From a virus: a stretch of 37,035 bases of DNA. Where the stretch lies: the IMG/VR virus record IMGVR_UViG_3300030102_003029, positions 1-37,035 of that record; one strand, 5' to 3'. A program made the translations under genes and the position numbers. The notes under the pieces are model-generated. The model was not told the DNA's origin, ran no database searches, and saw only the letters and a list, made by a program, of their open reading frames with translations. Each line of letters begins with the position of its first letter. The stretch's first letter is position 1. This document shows, in pieces, positions 31,904 to 37,035 of the stretch.

Positions 31904-32781
31904 TGGTTGCGATTGAACTAAACGAGGGCGACGCGCTGCTTGCGGCCGCTGATGCCGAGATGGAGCGGCGGGAGACAGCGAAGCCGCCGAGACTGCATCT
32001 CGGCATGAGCGGCGGCGGCTACTGTCCGCGTCGTCAGTGGTACGGCTGGCTGTGGGCGGCACCGCGACGGATACCAGCGCGCGGCTTGTGCGCGATTGAC
32101 GACGGCATTCGCGGCGAGGACGTCGTCGCTGCGCGTATCCAAGCGGCGCCAGGTTCGTCGTTGCTGACGCGCGACCCGGAGACGGGGCGACAGTTTGAGG
32201 TCGTTGATGCGGGCGGTCACGTTGCGGGCCACATGGACGGCGTGGTGTACGGCCACCCGGCGGCGCCGAAGACGCCGCACGTCTGGGAATGCAAAGTCGT
32301 CGCGCCGCGCAAGCTGGAGAGCTTCCGCAAGATTAAGGCGAAAGATGGCGAGAAGGCGACGCTGCGCCAGTGGGATCATGTGTATTGGGTCCAGGCGCAG
32401 CTTTACATGCTGTACGGCGGCTACACGCGGCACTGGCTGACGGTGGCGTCGGCAGGCTGTCGCGACTGGGATGCGTGCCGCACCGAGTTTGTGCGCGACG
32501 AGGCGGAGTATTTTGCCGAGCGCATGCGGTCGATGGTTGAGAACGTCGATGAGATGCCGGAGCGCATCGCAGAAAATCCAAAGTCGCCAGATTGTATGTG
32601 GTGCGACTTCAAGCAGATTTGCCACGGCGATGAGCCGGTCGATCAGAACTGTCGCACCTGTTCGTTTGCCAAGCCGGTCGATGGACCGCAGTGGCTCTGC
32701 ACGAAGCACAAAAAATATCTGGATGCGGGCGAACAGGCGGCGGGCTGCGGTGACTATTCCAAGCGCGAGGCGATGGCGTGA
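31903..32781 (+). CDS. Cas4/RecB-like PD-(D/E)XK exonuclease
   Basis: A 292-aa nuclease. An N-terminal CPRRQWYGWLW segment is followed by GHVAGHMDGVVYG with the catalytic Asp and by HVWECKVVAPRK with the E-x-K, then YWVQAQLYMLYGGY as the Q-motif region. Cysteines in CMWCDFKQIC and CRTC near the C-terminus could hold a metal or Fe-S cluster, as in Cas4. It probably produces single strands for the Sak4/DUF669 pair. The GTG start of the next gene overlaps its stop. Confidence 0.8.
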   Translation: MVAIELNEGDALLAAADAEMERRETAKPPRLHLGMSGGGYCPRRQWYGWLWAAPRRIPARGLCAIDDGIRGEDVVAARIQAAPGSSLLTRDPETGRQFEVVDAGGHVAGHMDGVVYGHPAAPKTPHVWECKVVAPRKLESFRKIKAKDGEKATLRQWDHVYWVQAQLYMLYGGYTRHWLTVASAGCRDWDACRTEFVRDEAEYFAERMRSMVENVDEMPERIAENPKSPDCMWCDFKQICHGDEPVDQNCRTCSFAKPVDGPQWLCTKHKKYLDAGEQAAGCGDYSKREAMA

Positions 32782-33458
32782 TCCATTACCACGGCACACC
32801 AATCACGCCGCGGGCGGAAATGCAAAAGCTCGCCGGGAAACACTTTTGTGTCAGCTTCGCGGATGTGCGCGATGCGGATTGGTGCATCAATCACGCGCAA
32901 AGCGTGATGTTGGACAACGGCGCGTTTTCTTTTTTCACCAAAGGAAAAGCAACAGATTGGAATAATTTTTACGGGTGGGTTGAACAGTGGATGGGGCATC
33001 CACACTGGGCTGTCGTACCCGACGTGATTGACGGCGATCCCGAAGAAAATGTCGAATTAGCAAAAACATGGCCGCACCGTCGCGACTGCGCTGCCGTTGT
33101 TTGGCATCTCCATGAACCACTCGACCAAATTGCGCGCCTACTTGATCTGGGTTTCGGAAAATTATGTTTCGGAAGTAGCGGCCGATATTGGCAGGTCGGT
33201 TCTGAATTATGGGAACGCCGTGTCGATGAGGCTTTCGATTGCCTTGCAAAGCGCGGTGCATTGCCTTGGGTGCATATGATGCGCGGCCTTTCGATCTGCG
33301 GAGATCGCTGGCCCTTCGCATCCGCAGACAGCACGAACGTCGCTCGCAATTACAAAGACACAAATGTTTGTCCAGAGCGAATGGCACGCCGGATCGACGC
33401 CGTGCAATGCCCCGTCGCGTGGATCAAGCGCCCACAAACGATGGAGTTATTTGCATGA
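32778..33458 (+). CDS. DpdA-like tRNA-guanine transglycosylase family protein
   Basis: A 226-aa protein resembling phage members of the TGT/DpdA group that exchange guanine in DNA for a 7-deazaguanine. Segments in order are HFCVSFADV, VMLDNGAFSFF (Asp46, comparable to the DSGGFQ loop of TGT), VPDVIDGDPEE (81-90), WHLHEPLDQIARLL, KLCFGSSGRYWQVGS and FASADSTNVARN. It is shorter than bacterial TGT and I see no CxC-CxxC zinc site. The next gene being a YhhQ/VUT transporter strongly supports the assignment. Start GTG overlaps the previous stop. Confidence 0.65.
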   Translation: MIHYHGTPITPRAEMQKLAGKHFCVSFADVRDADWCINHAQSVMLDNGAFSFFTKGKATDWNNFYGWVEQWMGHPHWAVVPDVIDGDPEENVELAKTWPHRRDCAAVVWHLHEPLDQIARLLDLGFGKLCFGSSGRYWQVGSELWERRVDEAFDCLAKRGALPWVHMMRGLSICGDRWPFASADSTNVARNYKDTNVCPERMARRIDAVQCPVAWIKRPQTMELFA

Positions 33459-33958
33459 AATATGCGGCTTTTGTTGCGTTTATCGCCACTGTCCCGGCGG
33501 CAAACTGGATGATCGGCAACATCGGCACGGTGTGCGTCCCTGACGGACCTTGCCTTGTCCCAGTAGCGCCAGGATTGATGGCGCCTAGCGGTGTGGTGCT
33601 TGTTGGTTTGGCACTGGTTTTGCGGGACGCCGTGCATGAACAGTTAGGGGCGCGTTGGGCCGCAGGCGCTATTTTTGTTGGTGCGTTGCTGTCCGGTTTT
33701 GTCGCGCCGCCGTCCTTGGTGGTGGCAAGTGCAGCGGCGTTTCTCCTGTCTGAAGCGGCCGACATGGCCGTCTATTCGCCGCTTCGTAAGCGGCACCTGA
33801 TTGCAGCCGTGGTTGCGAGCGGCGCAGTCGGAGCTTCAATCGACAGCGCCGTATTTTTGTATCTCGCTTTCGGTTCTTTGGATTTCTTGGCGGGACAAAT
33901 CGTTGGGAAAATTTGGATGACTGCCCTTGCCGCAGCGTGGCTGGCGACACGGCGATGA
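33455..33958 (+). CDS. YhhQ/VUT-family queuosine-precursor transporter
   Basis: A 167-aa inner-membrane protein with five or six hydrophobic helices. APSGVVLVGLALVLRDAVHE, ADMAVYSPLRKRHLIAAVVA and IDSAVFLYLAFGSLDFLAGQ are the family's conserved blocks. YhhQ imports preQ0/preQ1-type 7-deazaguanine bases. In a phage, next to a DpdA-like gene, it would supply the base for DNA modification. The start shares ATGA with the upstream stop and the stop shares ATGA with the next start. Confidence 0.88.
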   Translation: MKYAAFVAFIATVPAANWMIGNIGTVCVPDGPCLVPVAPGLMAPSGVVLVGLALVLRDAVHEQLGARWAAGAIFVGALLSGFVAPPSLVVASAAAFLLSEAADMAVYSPLRKRHLIAAVVASGAVGASIDSAVFLYLAFGSLDFLAGQIVGKIWMTALAAAWLATRR

Positions 33959-34110
33959 TCTGTCCCGACTGCGATGGCGAGCGCCGTGTCGAAGGCGAGC
34001 GCGTTGTCGGCGGCTACGACCGCGGCAATGCGTGGCAGGGGTACGAGAGTTGTTGGATTGAATGTGAGCGGTGCTTCGGCACGGGCGAGGTAGAGGATGA
34101 CGAATGCTAA
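33955..34110 (+). CDS. 51-aa zinc-binding-like small protein
   Basis: It has CPDC near the start and CERCFGTGE near the end, the CxxC...CxxCxGxG pattern of DnaJ-type zinc knuckles, with a GYDRGNAWQGYESCW middle. It overlaps both neighbours. Small proteins of this type are common in phage operons; the function here is unknown, perhaps a partner of the adjoining modification enzymes. Confidence 0.65.
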   Translation: MICPDCDGERRVEGERVVGGYDRGNAWQGYESCWIECERCFGTGEVEDDEC

Positions 34111-34931
34111 ACGTCATTAGTCTCGGCGCGGGTGTGCAGTCGTCGGTCATGGCGCTGATGGCGGCTCGGGGCGAACTTACGCCCATGCCTGACTGCGCGA
34201 TTTTCGCGGACACTCAATGGGAACCGCAAAAAATTTATGAGCATTTAGATTGGCTTGAAAGCGTTGTGTCCAACCCTCTTCACGTCGATCACCCTTTCCC
34301 TGTCTATCGTGTCACAAACGGCAGTCTGCGAGATGACGCAATTGCGAATGAGCCTGTAAGGGGTCGAGGAAAAAAATCATTTTCCGCCATCCCTTGGTTT
34401 TCAGAACGTGGAATGGGGCGGCGGCAATGTACTTTTGACTACAAGATCGTGCCTCTCAATAAAAAAATACGCTCGTTGCTTGGGTATAAGCCCCGCCAGC
34501 GGATCCCTGTGGGCAATGTGCAAGTTTGGGTCGGCATTTCGACAGACGAAGCTGTCCGAATGAAGCCGTCACGGGAGCGGTGGATTGAAAACATCTGGCC
34601 TTTGATTGATGCCGGTATGTCCCGCCACGATTGCGTCCGATGGTTTGAAGAAAACTATCCTGACCGCAACCTACAAAAATCAAGTTGTCTCGGTTGCCCC
34701 TTTCACAACGATGCGGCTTGGCGGGAACTCAAAAACGGTAATCCAGACGAATGGCGAGATGTTGTTCACGTTGACAGCCAGATCCGACACGGCGGGTCTG
34801 GCGACAAAACGAATAAACAATTTATGCACAGATCCTTGCAGCCAATCGACGAGGTGGACTTCCGCAACCTTGAAGACATGGGGCAACTCAACTTCTTTGA
34901 CGAAGAATGCGAGGGCATGTGTGGCGTTTAA
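34104..34931 (+). CDS. PP-loop ATPase, PAPS-reductase-like family
   Basis: A 275-aa protein. The N-terminal ISLGAGVQSSVMALMAARGE is a PP-loop variant (SLGAGVQSS), followed by CAIFADTQWEPQKIYEHLDW. The C-terminal half has SSCLGCPFHNDAAWRELK, with a CxxC that could bind metal. Phage relatives are annotated as phosphoadenosine phosphosulfate reductase, but the real reaction is probably ATP-dependent activation of a base or thiolation. Its place after the DpdA/YhhQ pair makes a base-tailoring role possible. It is not QueC: the SGGxDS motif is missing. Confidence 0.78.
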   Translation: MLNVISLGAGVQSSVMALMAARGELTPMPDCAIFADTQWEPQKIYEHLDWLESVVSNPLHVDHPFPVYRVTNGSLRDDAIANEPVRGRGKKSFSAIPWFSERGMGRRQCTFDYKIVPLNKKIRSLLGYKPRQRIPVGNVQVWVGISTDEAVRMKPSRERWIENIWPLIDAGMSRHDCVRWFEENYPDRNLQKSSCLGCPFHNDAAWRELKNGNPDEWRDVVHVDSQIRHGGSGDKTNKQFMHRSLQPIDEVDFRNLEDMGQLNFFDEECEGMCGV

Positions 34932-35263
34932 CGCGCGGCCTTTGCGCCGTCTGCCTGCGACCGGAGCGCGGGTTCGGATGGTCGCCGCGATTGATCGGGA
35001 TCGACCGGCCTGATCGCTGGTTTTGTTCAAGGCAACACCAAGAACTTTGGAGAGAGAAGAAGATGGATTGGACGGAAGACGAAAACAAAATGATTTTGGA
35101 GGCCGGCAAAAGCGGCGGGCAGTACCTGGAGTCTATTGGGATCACGGATCTGCGGGCGCTTGATAAGGCGCAATGGCTCATGTTTCTGCGCGCAGTCATC
35201 TCGCGGATGGCGGAGCAGCGCAGCGGCGTCGTTGATGAACTCAACGACGACATTCCGTTTTGA
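34907..35263 (+). CDS. DUF6511-like protein, possible second internal start
   Basis: A 118-aa protein. The N-terminal half has CAVCLRPERGFGW and WFCSRQHQE, a likely zinc-binding module, and the C-terminal half has QYLESIGITDLRALDKAQW and ends DELNDDIPF, as in DUF6511 phage proteins. An in-frame ATG at 35063 follows GGAGAGAGAAGAAG, the same GA-rich ribosome binding site used by other genes here, so a 66-aa C-terminal product may also be made. The TGA overlaps the ATG at 35263. Confidence 0.7.
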   Translation: MRGHVWRLTRGLCAVCLRPERGFGWSPRLIGIDRPDRWFCSRQHQELWREKKMDWTEDENKMILEAGKSGGQYLESIGITDLRALDKAQWLMFLRAVISRMAEQRSGVVDELNDDIPF

Positions 35264-36263
35264 TGGCTCAAAAAAAAACTTCGACGTCCTCGACCTCTTC
35301 AGCGGCATCGGAGGCTTCAGCCTCGGACTCGAAGCAGCGGGAGCTTTTCGGACAGTTGCCTTCTGCGAGCGAGAGCCGTTCTGCCAAGCCGTCCTTCAAA
35401 AACACTGGCCCGACACGCCGATCTACGACGACGTCAGAACCATCGACACAGATCGACTTGGAAGAGTTGACCTCATCTGCGGCGGGTTCCCCTGTCAACC
35501 GTGGTCCGCAGCCGGGCAGCAGCGAGGCGCAGAAGATGACCGAGATCTCTGGCCGGTCATGGCTTCCCTTGTTGAAGACATACGGCCTCGATGGGTCATT
35601 GGCGAGAATGTGCGAGGTTTTGTTAACGAGCCGCTGGGCCTCCAGCGCAGCCTTTCTGACCTGGAAAGCATCGGATACAGCGCCGTCCCATTTGTTATTC
35701 CAGCTTGCGCCGTCGATGCCCCGCACCGACGCGACCGCGTCTGGATCATCGCCGCGCAAAATGATGCCGACAGCGACGGCGAGCGACCACATCGAGCGCA
35801 ATTCAACAAGCAGCGAGAAGCTGAACCCGCTGACGGGCAAAAGCGTTTCGCTGGACAGGTTCGTAAAGTTTTGGCCCGACGCGGAAACGCAGGCCAGCGG
35901 GACGCCGCAGATGTGGCCAACGCCGACCGGGCAGGACAACCCGCAAGTGAGGGGTGTCGGGAAGACAGTAGGGACAAAGCGCGGCACGACGCTGGGCGGA
36001 GCGGTGCGGATGTGGCCGACGCCGACGGCCAACGAGGACGCGGCCGGGACGCCAGCCGGAAAAATGCAGGGGATGTTGGGCAACCACCCCGACATACGCG
36101 GCACCACACAGGCGGAGTGGAGCCTTGGCTCGCTGAACCCGACGTGGGTCGAGTGGCTGATGGGATACGAAATCGGGCACACCGACTTAGGGCATTGGGA
36201 AATGCCGTCGTCCCGCAGATCGTCACGCAGATCGGGCGGGCAATCATGCAAGCGGAGGGCTGA
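35235..36263 (+). CDS. C5-cytosine DNA methyltransferase
   Basis: A 342-aa Dcm-type enzyme methylating cytosine C5. Motif I is VLDLFSGIGGFSLGLE (18-33), motif IV GGFPCQPWSAAG with nucleophile Cys87, motif VI GENVRG (123-128), motif VIII HRRDRVWIIA (164-173) and motif X RLRALGNAVVPQ near 317. The target-recognition region is an Asp/Arg/Gly-rich stretch. ATG 35235 lies 29 nt inside the upstream gene and has only a distant GGAG; a start at 35263 with a -1 shift at A9 is an alternative. Probably protects phage DNA from restriction. The stop overlaps the primase-helicase ATG. Confidence 0.93.
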   Translation: MNSTTTFRFDGSKKNFDVLDLFSGIGGFSLGLEAAGAFRTVAFCEREPFCQAVLQKHWPDTPIYDDVRTIDTDRLGRVDLICGGFPCQPWSAAGQQRGAEDDRDLWPVMASLVEDIRPRWVIGENVRGFVNEPLGLQRSLSDLESIGYSAVPFVIPACAVDAPHRRDRVWIIAAQNDADSDGERPHRAQFNKQREAEPADGQKRFAGQVRKVLARRGNAGQRDAADVANADRAGQPASEGCREDSRDKARHDAGRSGADVADADGQRGRGRDASRKNAGDVGQPPRHTRHHTGGVEPWLAEPDVGRVADGIRNRAHRLRALGNAVVPQIVTQIGRAIMQAEG

Positions 36264-36279
36264 TGGTCGCGATACCTGA
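35263..36279 (+). CDS. overlapping second-frame protein with WPTPTA and LNPTWVEWLMG motifs
   Basis: A 338-aa frame, +1 to the methyltransferase and overlapping it for 1001 nt. It starts at ATG 35263 in a TGATG junction with the upstream stop. The first 90 residues are Ser/Thr/Ala-rich. From about 96 the sequence looks conserved: SRWASSAAFLTWKASDTAPS, LLFQLAPSMPRTDATASGSS, MMPTATASD (167-175), MWPTPTGQD (217-225), MWPTPTANED (250-259) and SLGSLNPTWVEWLMGYEIGH (287-306). I recall this WPTPTA/LNPxWVEWLMGxP pattern from proteins in many phages and prophages, often labelled methyltransferase-associated or hypothetical. Function unknown. Expression is inferred, not proven. Confidence 0.55.
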   Translation: MAQKKTSTSSTSSAASEASASDSKQRELFGQLPSASESRSAKPSFKNTGPTRRSTTTSEPSTQIDLEELTSSAAGSPVNRGPQPGSSEAQKMTEISGRSWLPLLKTYGLDGSLARMCEVLLTSRWASSAAFLTWKASDTAPSHLLFQLAPSMPRTDATASGSSPRKMMPTATASDHIERNSTSSEKLNPLTGKSVSLDRFVKFWPDAETQASGTPQMWPTPTGQDNPQVRGVGKTVGTKRGTTLGGAVRMWPTPTANEDAAGTPAGKMQGMLGNHPDIRGTTQAEWSLGSLNPTWVEWLMGYEIGHTDLGHWEMPSSRRSSRRSGGQSCKRRADGRDT

Positions 36280-37035
36280 GATAATTATACGCCCGCAGCC
36301 CAGCGGCTTGGAGGCGGTGCGCGATTTCACCGACGCGGCGTCCGCGTTCGGTCTGCGCCTGTCCGGCATGGCGGTGGCTGATGACCAGATCCATCGTGTG
36401 CCTGACGGCGAGGCGCGCGGCAAGAACACGTCGGGCTGGTATGTGCTGTCCGAGTTGGACGGCATCTTGTACGGGTCGTTCGGGTCGTGGAAGGCGGGCA
36501 GGGGGCAGCATGTCTGGTGCAGTCGCGACAGCTATTCGCTGACGGTTTCGGAAAAGCAATCACTGCGCGCCGCGCGTGAGCGGCAGGCGGCAGAGATTGA
36601 GGCGAGGCGTGTAGAGGCAGCGGCACAGGCGGAGCAGGATATTGCCGCCGCTGACGTGGCGGTTTCACACCCGTACCTGGTAGCCAAGCAGGTCGGCGCG
36701 CACGGCGTATTGCTGGATGGCGACAAGCTGCTGATCCCGATTGTCGATGGGTCTGGGCAGGTGATTTCGCACCAGACCATTGGGCCGGACGGCGAAAAGC
36801 GGTTTTTGGCCGGCGGTCGCAAGAAGGGCGGCTTCTTCATGCTGGGGCGACCATCTGGCGTGATCTATGTCGCCGAAGGCTATTCGACCGCGGCGTCTGT
36901 CCATGAGGCGACGGGGCAGTGCGCTGTGTGCGCGTTCGACGCGGGAAATTTGGCGCCGGTCGTGGAAGGCCTACGGGCCGCGTGGCCGCGCGCTGAGATC
37001 GTCGTCGCGGCTGACAATGACGCCAGCGGTGCTGG
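36263..37035 (+). CDS. Toprim primase-helicase, N-terminal part (continues at 3-1514)
   Basis: ATG 36263 shares its first base with the methyltransferase TGA. Residues about 1-100 (FGLRLSGMAVADDQIHRVPD, GWYVLSELDGILYGSFGSW, RGQHVWCSRD) form the small N-terminal module common in phage Toprim primases. A long charged helix (105-145) and SHPYLVAKQVGAHGVLLDGD follow. The Toprim domain begins near 195 with GVIYVAEGYSTAASVHEATG. The frame is open to the window end and continues without break from position 3. No classical zinc-finger CxxC set is seen. Confidence 0.9.
   Translation, partial: MVAIPEIIIRPQPSGLEAVRDFTDAASAFGLRLSGMAVADDQIHRVPDGEARGKNTSGWYVLSELDGILYGSFGSWKAGRGQHVWCSRDSYSLTVSEKQSLRAARERQAAEIEARRVEAAAQAEQDIAAADVAVSHPYLVAKQVGAHGVLLDGDKLLIPIVDGSGQVISHQTIGPDGEKRFLAGGRKKGGFFMLGRPSGVIYVAEGYSTAASVHEATGQCAVCAFDAGNLAPVVEGLRAAWPRAEIVVAADNDASGA
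36798..37035 (+). repeat. terminal overlap with positions 1-238 (about 96% identical)
   Basis: All 238 bases align without gaps to 1-238 with 10 differences, at start-side positions 74, 95, 119, 120, 121, 125, 128, 173, 176 and 206. Only the cluster at 119-128 changes the protein (Ala to Gln); the rest are silent. The overlap shows the contig closes on itself. The mismatches suggest two coexisting variants rather than an exact terminal repeat. Confidence 0.9.

Noticed and set aside
31918-32802. A 294-aa minus-strand frame opposite the Cas4-like gene
   Set aside because: The plus-strand gene has clear nuclease motifs and coupling at both ends; the antisense product is an Arg/Leu-rich shadow.
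34104-34160. QueC (preQ0 synthase) in the deazaguanine cluster
   Set aside because: The PP-loop reads SLGAGVQSS rather than SGGxDS and the rest resembles PAPS-reductase-like proteins, so preQ0 synthesis is not supported.
35268-36559. Two long minus-strand reading frames opposite the methyltransferase gene (327 and 354 aa)
   Set aside because: They lack ribosome binding sites, recognisable motifs and operon context, and run against the coupled plus-strand genes. They show that composition here favours long open frames, which is a caution for the dual-coding claim.

Overview
The window is one complete, lysogeny-capable phage genome of about 36.8 kb, cut inside a gene. The last 238 bases repeat the first 238 at about 96% identity, and the primase-helicase gene reads in frame across that join, so the map closes into a circle. 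The virion genes (terminase, head-tail connector, scaffold, capsid, two tail tubular proteins, four internal virion proteins, fibre) are those of a short-tailed, T7-like (podovirus) particle. Unlike T7, no DNA polymerase or RNA polymerase gene is visible, and there are an integrase, a CI-type repressor and an attP. The attP carries the 3' end of a tRNA-Lys(UUU) gene in a form typical of Alphaproteobacteria. With the GC-rich composition and protein families familiar from marine alphaproteobacterial phages, this suggests an alphaproteobacterial host, probably aquatic (inference).

Layout. 1-2116: C-terminal part of a Toprim primase-helicase, a repeat-filled small ORF and a DUF6362-like gene. 2126-9657: promoter/terminator leader, small terminase, a run of six tiny basic genes, large terminase, connector, Bbp19-like protein, scaffold and major capsid protein; the capsid gene is interrupted by a 266-nt group I intron. 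9673-23515: capsid-associated protein, tail tubes A and B, internal virion proteins, fibre and a large receptor-binding candidate. 23512-25351: lysis genes (secreted protein, membrane/coiled-coil protein, 3TM holin, GH24 endolysin) and a PD-(D/E)XK nuclease. 25352-25724: attP region with paired terminators. 25725-28144: integrase module, an iteron-like array and a terminator. 28088-28877 (minus): four small translationally coupled genes behind a Shine-Dalgarno-sequestering hairpin. 28944-29558 (minus): CI repressor, flanked by matching operators. 29691-36279 (plus): Cro-like gene, Hjc-like nuclease, Sak4-like ATPase, DUF669 protein, XF1762-like protein, Cas4/RecB-like exonuclease, a DpdA-like transglycosylase with a YhhQ/VUT 7-deazaguanine-precursor transporter and a PP-loop enzyme, a DUF6511-like protein, and a C5-cytosine methyltransferase. 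A second protein-coding frame overlaps almost all of the methyltransferase gene. 36263-37035: N-terminal part of the primase-helicase.

How it works together. CI and Cro with three operator-like dyads would control lysogeny; integrase and attP would insert the phage into a host tRNA-Lys gene. The Sak4-like ATPase, the DUF669 protein and the Cas4-like nuclease form a recombination set, and primase-helicase would recruit the host replisome. DpdA-like, YhhQ-like and C5-MTase genes point to base modification that shields the phage DNA from host restriction. The points most worth pursuing are the dual-coding methyltransferase locus with an A9 slippery run at its start, the group I intron in the capsid gene, the 7-deazaguanine-type cluster and the RNA hairpins that bury ribosome binding sites.
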